Source: Rhynchospora pubera (lineage: Eukaryota > Streptophyta > Magnoliopsida > Poales > Cyperaceae). From it: a stretch of DNA of 64,000 bases. The stretch is from assembly GCA_028095005.1 (NCBI GenBank), contig CM051463.1, forward strand, positions 9,043,052 to 9,107,051. Direction: 5' to 3'. Position 1 is the first letter of the stretch, and each line of letters opens with the position of its first letter. Positions 11,037 to 23,100 of this stretch are shown in pieces. Below the pieces are notes generated by a model. The model made no database searches. It was not told where the DNA came from and saw only the letters and a program-made list of their open reading frames with translations. A program made the position numbers and the translations under genes.

Positions 11037-13700
11037 TTATATCAAATTGAAAAAGATTGTAGGGATTATATCTAAAAAGAGATCGATATTATTTTTTTAT
11101 TTATATTGAACTATCCATATTAAACAAATAAAAATAATAAAAAGTCAATAATTTTAGTTTTTTAAAAATTTAAATGAGGAGTCAATTTTGCTCCTGAAAT
11201 AATCATTTACACTAGTAATTAAATCAGGATTTAAGAATCAATTTGTCCTGAACTGAAATTATTTCCACTACTCATATAATTATTTACACCTTTGAATTTG
11301 TAGTTTTGTACTTTTATAGGGATGGTCATAATCTAATTTATTTTTTATATTAAATGAATATTTTTTTTTCATCCGGCGAATCAAAGTATCTGTCTCCATA
11401 CTAGACGACTTCAATTAGTTTCCAACTGAAATTACAAATAATAATTTTCAAATCCATATCTACTGCATACATAATTATAATGGCACAATAATTGCGGCAT
11501 CGTTTCATTCAACTTTGATCAATTCCAACTTAGTCATAATCGTATACTAATAAATGATACATATGTGCTTGTTATCCAATATCCAGTCGAACATATTTAT
11601 TTTTGTTTATCGAGTAAGTGAATTTTCTTAATTGTTGGAATAACGACAAAAATAACGGAAATTGATTATTGTCATTTACAGTTTGCTATCACTTGAACAA
11701 AATAAACACATAAAATAATAAATAAGCATAATCACTCATCATCATCCCCTCATCTCCAGCGTTCTCATTAATTATCAAACACCCTCATTAATTACTCATT
11801 TTATTTTTTCGTTTTCAAAAACATGCCCAGCGTCCTCATTCCTTATCATCCAGCCTTGTCACCCAGTACGTACCCACCTTATCTAGCGCCTACGCTTTAA
11901 CTAGAACAATTATGTATATTAACTATAACAATTAGGTATATTAACTAGCTAATATAAACAATTGTGCTAGTTAAAATGAACAATTTTTCTAGCTAATATG
12001 AACAATTGTGCTAGTTAAAAGGAACATTGTGACAGTTAAATTGAACAATTTTGCTAGTTAATATGAACAATTGTCCTAGTTAAAAGGAACAAATCCAGCA
12101 AATAATTTTATTTGTCCTGAAAAAAAATTAATTGTTCTTGAAAAAAAAACTAATTTTCTTGAGAAAAAAAAACTAATTGTGTTAGTTTTTAGATAAAAAA
12201 AGTTGTGGAAAACAGGGGAGGGGGAGATGGGGGAAGCATAAACAGTATAAGTAATTAGCGCCAGGATGTTAAGATGAGTGCTTAAACATAGAAAATTTAG
12301 GGGATGAGAGGATGAGCACAAAAATAGAATATTGGATATTATTTTTATCAGTCCCGATAAATAAGTGAACATAAAAATGATCAATGAACACATACACACA
12401 AATAAATTCAATAAAAATACGTTGAATATGCATATAAAAATTTGAACAAGGGAGAACAAAACTTTTTTTTTCATATGTGTTCATTTTGATCTTTTACATG
12501 TTCATCTTGTCTATTTGTGTTCAGTTTGTTTAAGTGATGTCAAAACTTGGCAGTTATCATTTCTAAAAAACAATACGGCAGAAAGAAATATAAATTCGAT
12601 ATTCCTAATTCTTACAACATATTTTCACACAAACTTTATTTTTTTTAAAAAAATATAATTTTTATGACTTCAGAGCTAGCTCATAGTTATGTAAAATATT
12701 TGACTGATCATTATGACTATTGACCTACTGAATAACATTATAAAATTACGGAAAAAGATAATATTATAAAATCGTAGCTCCACTCAGCCCTGTATATTCA
12801 ACAGTGAGCAAGGAAAAAAAGAAACAAATCTAGACGTATTAACTTCGAAGATTTGCATATGCCTACCACTTCTTACTTCCGTTATTTGTGATTCGGAATA
12901 TCGAATTTGTATTTTCTGCCGTATTGTTTTTGTCGTTATTCCAACAATTAAGAAAATTCACTTACTCGATAAACTAATAATATAAATCTGTTCGACTGGA
13001 TATTGCAAGCACCTATGTATCAATTAACAGTATACGATTAAGACTAAGTTGGAATTGATCAATATTGTTGAAAGAAACGTTGGCGCAATTATTGTGCCAT
13101 TATAATTATGTATGCAGTAGGTACGGATTTGAAAATTATTATTTGTAATTTCAGTTGGAAACTAATTGAAGTCGTCTAGAAGAAAGAGACACTGTCCTGT
13201 TTACTTGGACGAAACCAAAATGATGGATAAATAATCATGGTATAATCCTTTCTATCGAAAGAAATTGTATATCTAGTCCTGGACAGAGCAAAAAAATAAG
13301 GTATGCATTACAACGGCTTGGAAACTATGGAGAGAGATACTATGATTCGCCGGATAAAAAACAATCTTCAATTAATGCAAAAAGAAAAATAAATTAGATT
13401 ACGACCATGCGCATCCTTGTATATAAAAGTACATTTCAAAGGTGTAAATAATTAGATGAGGAGTGTAAATAATTTTAGATCAGGACAAATATAAATCACT
13501 GATTCTTAAAATCCAATTTGATCGATAGTGCAGATAATTATTTTAGAAGAAAAATTGACACTTCATTTAAAATAAAAAATAGACTAAAATTATTGATTTT
13601 ATAATATTTTTATTGTTTAATATAGATAGTTCAATATAAAACAAAAATAATATCAAGTACTTTTCTTATTTATTGGAAAATTTGATATAACCCCTAAAAT
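11037..13700. mobile_element. Large non-autonomous element with long terminal inverted repeats
   Basis: About 620 bp at 11,040-11,660 reappear in reverse complement at about 12,890-13,670. Matching blocks include AGACGACTTCAATTAGTTTC, CAACTGAAATTACAAATAAT, TGCATACATAATTATAATGG and CACTTACTCGATAAAC. The interior has no convincing ORF; a TAGTTAATATGAACAATTGT-like tandem repeat lies at 11,900-12,090. Relatives lie around 26.6-27.3 and 45.9-51.7 kb. Mutator-like is possible, but no TSD was found. Confidence 0.6.
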
Positions 13701-13927
13701 CTTCTCCAATTGAAAATAATCCCAAAAATCTTTAAAATCAGATATAACCCCCCCAAATCATGTTTATTAAGGATATAACCCGTCCTAGTATTTTTTATTA
13801 AAACAAATAAACCACATTTTTTTTAGAATAAAAGGTAGAAAAATGTGATATTTCCTAGTTTCCATGCATAGTTTTAACATTAACCTGAAAAAAAAAATTC
13901 GGAAAACAATTTCCTAAGATATATATA

Positions 13928-13989
13928 CTGATGCTAAACAGTCAGAACATGATTTTTCCACTACCGAAGCAGCCTGGTTTCAGTGATCA
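13928..13989 (+). pseudogene. Relic of S-domain receptor kinase last exon
   Basis: About 62 bp match the last exon of the 52-57 kb gene almost base for base (blocks CTGATGCTAAACAGTC, ACATGATTTT, CCACTACC, AGCAGCCTGGTT), corresponding to LMLNSRNMILPLPKQPG. Flanks on both sides are unrelated. It marks a former gene copy on the plus strand. Confidence 0.65.
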
Positions 13990-14666
13990 TAAGTATAGTC
14001 TTACAGTCATTCATACTGTGGTAATTAGAAATATAATTTGGTCATTATATCTTACGATGTACATGATCATAACCATTCTTACAGTCATACATAATTAATG
14101 TGACAACCACCAACTTTATTACAATAGTTACCATATATATGGAGCAAACTAAATATATTAACGATCATTCATAATGTGGCGCATTAATATTTTTTTTAAA
14201 AAATTATTATTTTTAAAATCATTTTGGACACGCCAATCGGAGTGGTGCGGTGCAAGTATGCATCTAGATGTTTATTGTTAAATTATTTAGTTTATATGCT
14301 TATTATTATATAAAATTTAGAATATTTTATTGATCGAAGGAAAATTTATTTAATTTATTTAGTTTAATTTTTATATCATTTCTCCTGACATTTTTTTTTG
14401 GAAAATTTTTTGACCTGATTATGCCCCTCTTGCACTTATCTCTGATTACTTAAGTAGAAACCAAATTAGTTGGTAGCAATTATATTAATTTAATTGGTGT
14501 TCTCAGTTAATTTATTCTTAGCTTAAGTTAATATTTGAACCAGTTTATCAGGATTGGGTCCAGCCTCCAAATAAATATAGGCATCACATTTAGAAAGCAT
14601 AGATCATATTTTCTGATAAAACCCTAGATCATTCTTTCTTATAAACTCTCTTGCCAAGTGATTTTT

Positions 14667-15413
14667 GGGAAAATTAGTTGTATACCCCTCAAATCTTAGC
14701 CAATTGGAAATATTCTCCTCTAATATTCAAATTTAGAAATTTCCCCCTCTAATCACAATCTATATAGATATTTACCCTTTTGTTATTTCTACTGATATTT
14801 TCATTTGGAAAAATCAATTTTTAAGATGTAGGACAAAAGTGCCCTCGATACAGTACCATTCATAAATCTTGAGTTAAGTTTAAATGCTAAATTTCAAAAG
14901 GATTCAAGTAGGATTTTCTAACAGGATGAGGAATGACTAAAGTCGTGTCAAGTGGCAAATGTCGAAGTACTTGGGGTAGGTCTGTCTATAGCAAGAATGC
15001 CCTATTTCAAGAAAAATCAAATTAACAATCTGTTGTTCAAAAAAAAAAGTTAACAATCTAATTTGACTTAATACTAGTAAATATGGTAAACATGCATCTT
15101 TCCTAATTGAAGGTAATTCGTATTTGAGTAGCATCTAACTTCGGTTGATTAAAAGAAAAAAAAAATCCATCGCTAATTGGAATCAAATTGGAAGCGAATC
15201 AGAAGTTCAATCGTTAGGAAGGAGGAAGGAAGAGGGTACTTTTGTCCAAACGTTTAAAGTTATATTTTTCAGAACTAAAATATCACTAGAAATAGTCAAA
15301 AGAATAAATATCTAAACAAGTTATGATTAGAGGGGGATATTTCCAAATTTGTAAATTAGAGGGGGATATTTTCAATTGGCTAAGATTTGAGGGGTATATA
15401 TCTGATTTTTCCT
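14667..15413. mobile_element. Terminal-inverted-repeat element (ATACCCCTCAAATC family)
   Basis: The left end (CCCCTCAAATCTTAGCCAAT, then CCCCCTCTAATCA) is mirrored at the right end (ATTAGAGGGGGATATTT, then ATTGGCTAAGATTTGAGGGG). The arms are about 140 bp. The interior has no convincing ORF. Related TIR ends occur near 13,672, 26,568, 46,380 and 47,940. Confidence 0.65.
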
Positions 15414-15417
15414 TTTA

Positions 15418-16141
15418 TTATTCTCCCACGTCTGCCATAACTGGTTGTACAAAATTGGAAAATCCCACTTAAAATTAAGTGCTTTCTCTGGCTGATTTAG
15501 AATAAGACAATACTGGTATCTCTTTACCCAATGCCCTCTTGTAAGGGAGTTTTTGGTAAATTTCAATATCTTTAACATTATGAACATTCATCTGAACTCT
15601 ACCAACTTAGATACTATCTGGACCAGTATGAATGAACTTAGTAATAGAGCTAGACAGAACTTATTCCAAAATTATCTTAGTTGCTTTATGCTGGAATATG
15701 TGGTTATAACTCTCACACTCTATTCTTTTAATATTTTGTGCCAATTTCGATTTTGGATAGGTTTTGGAACTGAGATGGACAGGAAGTTCAGGGATTTTGC
15801 AGCTCATCAAAGGAGCTAGGAACATAGAGATGGACATACAACAGATGACACGTCAAAGGCTTGACCTCAGCATTTTGACAACAACCAAGACTTGTTGATT
15901 TCTAGCGTGTTTAGTGTTTTGCTTTTATACTTGTGGCTTGTTTTGTGCTGATGGATGTGTTGTGTTTGTGCTCTGGATGTGTTGTCTGTATGCTTACTTT
16001 TTTTGGTTAGATGCATTGCTCCCATTTAAAAAATAAGCCTAAGAAGCTTATAAGGAGTGTTTTTACTCTCTTTGATTGATGTATCTGAACTCTTTTCATA
16101 TGTAATGGTAGCCTAACTCAGGCCACTTTGAATAAAAAAAA
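15418..16141 (+). mobile_element. Possible LINE 3' end
   Basis: A weak ORF (15,553-15,819) is followed by a T/G-rich stretch with GATGTGTTGTGTTTGTGC and a terminal AATAAAAAAAA tail at about 16,130-16,141, the layout of a plant L1-type 3' UTR. No reverse transcriptase motif is visible, so this is tentative. Confidence 0.25.
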
Positions 16142-16374
16142 TAGGAATTGCTACATAGCCCTGACATACTTGTACCAGAATTCCCATTATGGTGGTACCA
16201 TTCTGGATCCACTCTCAGTACTGCTGCTGCATGATCTATGGAAAATTAGGCATATCTAAACTCTTAAAATTCACAAGCCAATTTGAAGCTAGACGTACCC
16301 CCTTTCTTTCACATCTCTCTCAAAATACACTATGCTTCTTGCAATCTCTCTCCAACTCTAATAGAACATCTCTC

Positions 16375-16570
16375 TCAAACCAGGCCAATGTTCTATTAGA
16401 GTTGTCGACCCGCACAGGACCTTATAATTCTCAACTCCTCCTATGCAGATCACTGTGCTTTTCCACCGTTTTGGAAACATCAGGTACCAAACTGAAGTTG
16501 GCCTCATCTGGTTTGGTTTCCACTCAGGCATTTCATCGAGCACCTTCTCTGCGCCATTCCGGGGAATGAA
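16375..16570 (+). repeat. Dispersed repeat, copy 2 (possible captured gene fragment)
   Basis: Second copy of the 9.69-9.86 kb sequence (AACCAGGCCAATG, TTGGCCTCATCTGGT, CACTCAGGCATTTCATCGAG). Here it lies in a 126-codon ORF (16,189-16,569) rich in S, L and R that resembles an organelle-targeting presequence, but I do not recognise a protein. Confidence 0.45.
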
Positions 16571-17274
16571 CTTTAGATGCCAAATTTAGAGTAAAAGCGT
16601 TATAGAGAAAGGGATTCTGCATTAATTTTGGGTGAAAAAAAGGATTGATTCGATGTAGTTTGACAGCCACTGTCAATTGTTATAAAAGAAAAGCGAAGAA
16701 ATGTAGGATTGATAAATTGGAGATAGAATTTGTTTGTGTGGTATGCGAGTCGTGACTCGTGACAGAGAGCACTCAGCTATCACAGTGTTTGTTTAAGTAT
16801 GTTACTATATTGTCATTTTGTTTTCCAAAAGGAAATTAACTTTTTTAAATAATTACATCCTGGGTCCTATTTAGAGATAATTATTTTTTCTTTTTCAGAA
16901 GTTTGCAAGTGTTGTTTTCATCCAAAAAATTTCAATTTATATCAAATTGAGCGCATTTTAAACATTGGTTAAGAAAATAATATCTTCATCTACCATTATT
17001 TAACTCTTTAGGTATGCAAATATGAAATGCACTAATTTTATGCAATTGCAAAACCAAAAAGATACTGTATGAAAATTAATGTAATCATCCTAAAACTTAG
17101 ATTCAGTTGATCTTAGCTTTGATGTTCATATCATTATAATTTATAAAATAAACTAGTTTAACATATGTTTAGCATAAATCTTCGTATATAATAATAATAT
17201 TATATCGTTACTATGCGCAAAAACATCTAACAAGCGAGTGCACTTATCACTAATGACTTCTCCGATAGGACCAG

Positions 17275-17500
17275 TATCCTCTGACCAAAATGAGTGCTAA
17301 TTTTTTATCCAAACCGTCCGATTTAATTTTGACAGACAGATCTTTACTGGTTATACGAATCTCGACGGATTTGATATTAATCACGGAACATACATCATTG
17401 ATCAGACGGTTCAAATTATAGGGTTGCACTCTTGACCTCTTAAGGTGATGATTGAGTGATTCCTCTCCGATGACCAATGAATTGATTTCGGGCAATTATC
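17275..17500. mobile_element. MITE-like repeat, partner of 20.47-20.65 kb
   Basis: The stretch CCGTCCGATTTAATTTTGAC ... TACGAATCTCGACGGATT ... TTGATCAGACGGTT is found in reverse complement at about 20,500-20,615 with about 80% visual identity. The outer ends (TTCTCCGATAGGACCA / TCCTCTCCGATGACCA) are loosely repeated. Non-coding. Confidence 0.5.
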
Positions 17501-17689
17501 TCTCTGAAATCATACGGGCTAACGGATATTTATGGGCCGGCATTTTTTCATGGGCCTTGATGTTTTATTGCTGGTACAAATAATACATTTTCAACGACCC
17601 GGAGCTGATAACTACAATCAGGGTTTTAAGCAATCACGCAATCAATATCCATTTTAGGTAAGTACGCTATCCAGTTCTATCCGATAGTT

Positions 17690-18018
17690 TCCATTTTCGC
17701 TTCACCCTCTCACCCTCACCTTCCGTTCTCTTCGTCCACGTGGGTTTCGCTTCGCACATCGCCTCATGTCCAACACAAAGCCTCCTTTCACGCACATAGT
17801 CTCTCTTCCATCCCGTCACATAGCCTCCCGTCACCGTCGTCGTCGCCCAGCCCAGCCGTCACTGTCGGCGCCGCCCAACCCTGCCATCGCCGTTGCGCAG
17901 CCCTGCCGTCGCCGTCTCGCAGTCCTGCCGTCACCAAAGCGCAGCCCTCCCGTCGCAACCCTGCCGTCGCCGTCGCCGTCGCCTAGCCCTGCCGTCGCCC
18001 AGCCCAGCCTGCCGTTAT
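17690..18018. repeat. GC-rich CCGTCGCC simple-repeat island
   Basis: A C/G-rich block in an otherwise AT-rich region, built of CCGTCGCC/CAGCCCTGCCGTC units. The proline/alanine/arginine-rich ORF (17,766-18,023) looks like a translation of the repeat, not a gene. Confidence 0.6.
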
Positions 18019-18019
18019 C

Positions 18020-18615
18020 ATAATCAGAAATGAATATTATTTACTCTCTCACTTGTATTAAATACTCTCTTACTACTAATTATTTACTCCCTTATAGTTT
18101 TTAGTTACTCCTAAGCAACAGTAGAAACAATTCTAAATATTATTTACTCCCTTATACATATTAGATACTTCTTTTATACTAGTTATTTACTCCCTTATAG
18201 CTATTTAGATACTACCAAATAATAGCAGAATCAGATATGAATATTATTTACTCTCTTACTTGGATTAAATACTCCCTTACTGTCATTTATTTACTCCCTT
18301 ATAGTTATTTAGTTATTCCCAAATAACAGTATAATCAGTCCTGAATGTTATTTACTCTCTCATACATATTAGATACTCCTTTTATACTAGTTATTCACTC
18401 CCTTATAGCTATTTACTTACTCCCAAACAACATCAGAATCAGATATGAATATTATTTACTCCGTTGTATATATTAGTTACTCCCTTAAACTGATCAATTT
18501 CCTCCCTTATAGTAATTTAGTTACTCCAAAAAAACAGCAGAATCAGATATGAATATTATTTACTCCCTTATATATATTAGATACTCCCTTACAATGATTA
18601 ATATCATCCCTTGTT
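18020..18615. repeat. AT-rich tandem repeat, ~60/120-bp period
   Basis: The phrases AATATTATTTACTCCCTTAT, TTAGATACTCC and CAGCAGAATCAGATATGA recur about five times in order, giving a higher-order repeat of roughly 120 bp made of two ~60-bp halves. Non-coding. Confidence 0.7.
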
Positions 18616-18679
18616 GTAACAGATTTAGATCTAAACTTCTTTTCTCTTCTTATCCTTCTCGATTTCTACTTCTTTCTTC

Positions 18680-18990
18680 CTCAACCAGATCTGATCTGTA
18701 TAGGAGATGGAACAGTGAGGGGAGGCGGAGGTGGAAGTGAGGCGGAGGAGACGAGGGAGGAGGAGAGGCGGAGGAGAGGTTGAGGCGAGGCGGAGGCGGA
18801 GGCGAAGCAGAGGAGAGGTGGAGGCGGGAGAGATGAGAGGCGAAAGAGAGGCTGAGATGAGGCGGAGGCGGAGGTGAGCGGACGTGAGGAGAGGGGAGCG
18901 AAGGAGGTGGTGGAGATTTGAATTGGAAATTGTGAGGAGATCGAATAAAGGGAGAGAGGAGGCGGAGCGAATAGAAAGTAAAAGAAGGGA
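18680..18990. repeat. GA-rich GGCGGAG minisatellite
   Basis: Dense GAGGCGGAGG/AGGAGAGG repeats with almost pure purine on the plus strand. Long serine/proline/leucine ORFs on the minus strand in all frames are a by-product of the repeat. Confidence 0.7.
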
Positions 18991-19089
18991 AGGGTGAATC
19001 GACGGGAGCGACTCCCTGTTGATTGCTTGATTGCACGAGTGTTGATTGTCACAAGTAATTCCCTTCAACGACCTCTCGCTACATAACAA

Positions 19090-19836
19090 GATTACTTGAG
19101 AAAATTTTAATGAATGTTATTTACTTTTATTTATTTATTATTCTTAATCATAATTTGATATTTCTTAATCACAATGAACATTATAAATACACTTAAATTT
19201 TTCCTCTTGATAATAAAAAATTCTTTTGAATGCAATATGAAAATTAGACTCTTTAACTACATTTAGTTTCCAACTAAACATTAAAGTGTATTAAACATTA
19301 AAGTGTATATATACTAAATTGAACTTTTTGGTTCTACCATTCTGCAATAAAATCCATAAAACTTAGATTCTTCGTATTGTACTCAATATGCTAACTTCAG
19401 TACATGACCAATATATTTTTAGGTCTGTAAGTGGAGTAAAATTAAATGGCTACCGCTTCAATGTATATTGAACAAAAAAGTCGGTATCAGTTTTTTTTTT
19501 TTAAGTTTAAATCAGTATCAGTTACATCACACAACACCACTATCGTTAGTATATTATTTTTCCCTGACGAAGTGACGATTGGAGATATAGCAATATCTTG
19601 TACAGTTCGTTGACCCCTTCAATGTGTGCAAACTGGAAAGCAGAATATAATTAATAGCCTTTTTCCTCCATTGGGGAAATTGATTTGGATTTTTGCGTGT
19701 ATTATTTTATGAACTATATAATTAACGCTTTCCATCAATTAATGTTTGCCCGGTCCACCGTGTGGCTTTAAAACTACAAAACTAACATTCAATATATTAA
19801 GTTTTATTAAAGCAGTCATAACCAGTATTCTCTCTA
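19090..19836. other. Intergenic, nothing recognised
   Basis: AT-rich, no ORF or repeat structure that I can support. Confidence 0.5.
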
Positions 19837-20156
19837 ACTCTGTTTGGATAGTCATGAATAAGAGCTATTCTGGACTAAATAGCTAATCTAGATTAAGAGA
19901 CAATCCAAACAGTTTAGGATTAAAGACTTATTCTAAATCAAAGTAAGATTAGTTAATCCGACTAGATGTTAGAATAAGAAGTGAGATTAAAATTTTGGTT
20001 TGTTAACGGTCAAAGATAAAGCTCATTGTTATTCCTACATCATCCAAACAAAAATCTTTATTCTGAGATTAAGCATATTCTTAAGAATTTGAGACTAACA
20101 ATTTTAATCCTGAATAACTAATCCTACTCTTATTCTCATACGATCCAAACAGAGCC
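19837..20156. mobile_element. MITE, CTCTGTTTGGAT termini
   Basis: Left end CTCTGTTTGGATAGTCATGA and right end CGATCCAAACAGAG are inverted, about 320 bp apart. The interior has mirrored GAATAAGAGCTATTC-type tracts. A sibling copy lies at 50,272-50,570. Confidence 0.65.
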
Positions 20157-20248
20157 TCTGTTTATCGTATAGACTAGCAATCTAGTTGCAATACATAGAG
20201 TTTATTTTCACAGCAAATCCATTTAGTTTGCAAGTCAATTTAAACAAA

Positions 20249-20406
20249 GGCTCCATTTGGATTACTTAGGAATAAGAGAAATAGTCTATTCTTAGGCGAA
20301 AAGTATTGAGAAGTATGTAACTTTGTGAATAGTTTGGATTTTTTATAATAAATTTACGTCTAGAAAGAAATTATTCCTTCTATTCCCACATGATCCAAAC
20401 GGGACC
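20249..20406. mobile_element. Tourist-like MITE (GGCTCCATTTGGAT)
   Basis: Termini GGCTCCATTTGGAT / ATCCAAACGGGACC; the interior shares AGTATGTAACTTTGTGAA and TTTATAATAAATTTA with the other copies of this family. About 158 bp. Confidence 0.7.
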
Positions 20407-20474
20407 AAAGTAATTAACATCTCTTTCTACCTGACGACTTCTTTAACCTGTCATGTATGGAATCGAAATTCTCT

Positions 20475-20650
20475 GCGTGTTTATTTTCTGCAAGTTTTTT
20501 TTATCTCAACCATCCGATCAACAATGAATATTCCATAATTAATATTAGATCTGTCGAGATTCGTACGGTCCATAAAATTTGGTCGGTCAAAATTAGATCC
20601 GACGGCTGATAGCAAAAACCATGCAGAGGATTATGATCCATCCTGTACGG
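20475..20650. mobile_element. MITE-like repeat, inverted partner of 17.3 kb copy
   Basis: Reverse-complement match to 17,311-17,430 through ATCTGTCGAGATTCGTACGG and AAAATTAGATCCGACGG. Ends unclear. Confidence 0.45.
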
Positions 20651-20659
20651 GCCTGTAGG

Positions 20660-22680
20660 TACCATATTAATTACTTTTTATCCAGCATTTTATTTTGGTC
20701 CAAATTAACAGGATAGCGTCCTACTTGACGACTATATTAACTTTTTTAGTTTCCAACTGAAAAAAAATTGTGATAATTTCAAATCCATACCTACTCGGGT
20801 ACTCATGAACTACGCTAGATGTGGTTCTCATATTAATTAATTTTATGTCATTGTAAATCAATAAAAAATATTTTTATGCCACCGCTTGATTAAAAAGACC
20901 ATACTACCCCTTTAATGTACCGAGCTCCAAAGCATTTCTCAGCCTAATATCAAATTTTTATTACTACAGTGAATTGAAAAAGGAAATTATCAATTTGCTG
21001 TTACATAGAACCAACAGCTACGACCTAGAATGTACCTACGCCTTTCCGTGTAGCTGTATCAAGCCTAAAAAATAAATTGGATCAGAACTCCAAAGCATCA
21101 GAATATCTTCCAAACTCAGCAGAAATTAGAAAATTCGTGTGTGGTTGAGTAACACAATATGGGCGGCGAAGCCGAACGCACAACCGGCCTGTGGCACACA
21201 GGGCATAACAAAAGAGGCGCCGAAGGCGAAGGTGGAGCCCGCGCAGGTGCAGCGATGGGGGGCACGGTGGTGGAGGGGGATGTTTTGATCTTGACTTCTT
21301 GAGAGAGAGAGAGAGAGAGGAAGGAGTTGGAAAAGATGGACTGTACCGTAGAAGTAGGAGAGATGGTTAAAAGGATATTTTGGACATTTTAAAAACATCT
21401 GACAGCAATTTAATGACATATATGAAATTTATTATGATTTTAGTACAAAACAATGGGCATAAACCTAATTTGTATAGTTTTGTAGTGACATATTTTATAT
21501 TAGTTATTTTGTGATGGTATTTTTCAAATTATAGTGCAGTGGCATAAATCAAATTATTTCTAAATTTAAATATTTACAGGGTTATTCTAGAATTTTAATC
21601 ATGTGGCAACTAACTTGTGTGTGAGAGTGGGGGACCAGTTTGTCAAAAATTAGATGTGGTGTCACAATTTTGAGCATGCTCTCATAATTACTAGCGGGTC
21701 TCGCGCGTTGCTCGATCTTTTTTTTTTATGATTTAGATCGATAAAATAGTATATTGTTGGAACAAATATGCGAAACATTTAAAGGACAGAAATTTGAAAA
21801 TTTAGAGTAAGTATTTAGAGTATCTAAATAACCATTTGATGAAAAAAAAAAGCTGAGAAAGTCTTTCAAAAATTACAAAGGGAAAAATAAAATTATTCTG
21901 ATTTTTCTAAAAGTATTAAAATCATATGAGATAGTTTTGAGATAGAAAAATAATTTTAACAATATTAAATTATATATTTTTAATATTGTTAATATAATAT
22001 TTCTTAAAAATCTTTTGTAACAAATTATATACACTATCCTGAATTTATTTTTGATATTTTTTATTAGATCTACAATCATATATAGCTGTTTTTCATAATT
22101 CGTCCAATCTCTTTATTTTCGTCTCCATTCGTTGACCAAATAATATTTATTATACTGTTGCATTTATGTCTCGTAGCGTATGTTGTGTTCTGATTTTATC
22201 TTATTTTTTTAAAGAGCATTATTTTTGTAGGCTTTTCTCTTTGGAAGGTGGTAGATTTAGGATTTGTCTGATCAGGTTATGAGAGAAAAAGTATTTCACT
22301 ATTGTATCATTGTATGTAAGCTGAGGCGTTTGAATTGAAAAAAAAAAAAGAAAAGAAAAAACGGGCCATTCCCCAAGTACGCATGGGACCACTGATACCC
22401 ATGTGGTCTGCCCTCTGCCGAATAAGAGAACTAAGTGAATTTTTTAAAGTTGCTGCAGCAAGTTGATGTACGATGTCATATAGCAAATAAGAAAGCACGC
22501 AGAACATCAACCCGTTCTATTTATATCCGCTGCAACAAAAGTCCAGCGAAAATCACCTTACTGAGCACTGCACAGTATCGGATCTGGGCGAAATTTATAG
22601 AACCCACATGTCAGCCACACTGTTAACCAATAGTGCTTAACTACTGTGTTCGGATCCGGATCATACACTCAGGATTAATA
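20660..22680. other. Intergenic, no gene seen
   Basis: AT-rich. Contains a GA microsatellite at about 21,301-21,320. Short ORFs here lack recognisable domains. Confidence 0.5.
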
Positions 22681-22688
22681 TATGTATG

Positions 22689-23100
22689 GAACCGCATCCT
22701 CAGCAGTAAAAAAAAAGACTGCTCCAAGCAGTCCTTTTCATTTTTTTTTAAATTTTTAAAAATTGTAAAACTCAAATAGAGAATTCAAACTGTTGATCTT
22801 GTTAAGTTTTATCGGCGATGCATTTCTATAGAAGTTTTATAAAATTTGAAGTTAATTTGATACTAGATCAAGTGATCAATAAATGAACGAACCTGGTTTG
22901 ATTAATTATAATCCGTTCATAATTTGGTCACTTAATGAAGTATCAAATAAACTTCAAATTTTATAAAACTTATATGAAAATGTATCGCCGATAAAACTTA
23001 ACAAGATCAACGATTTAGATTCTCCATTTGAATTTTATAATTTTTAAAAATTAAAGAAAATAAAAAGGACTGCTTGGAGCAGTTCTTGAGGATGCGGTTC
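22689..23100. mobile_element. Near-perfect 412-bp foldback MITE
   Basis: The ends GAACCGCATCCTCA and TGAGGATGCGGTTC are exact inverses. Further in, ACTGCTCCAAGCAGTCC pairs with GGACTGCTTGGAGCAGT, and GATCTTGTTAAGTTTTATCG with CGATAAAACTTAACAAGATC. Almost the whole element is one hairpin around about 22,900. No ORF. Confidence 0.85.

Noticed and set aside
17766..18023. Proline/arginine-rich ORF
   Set aside because: Translation of a CCGTCGCC repeat.
18631..19089. Serine/proline/leucine-rich minus-strand ORFs
   Set aside because: Three frames are open together across a GA-rich minisatellite; no domain and no start context.
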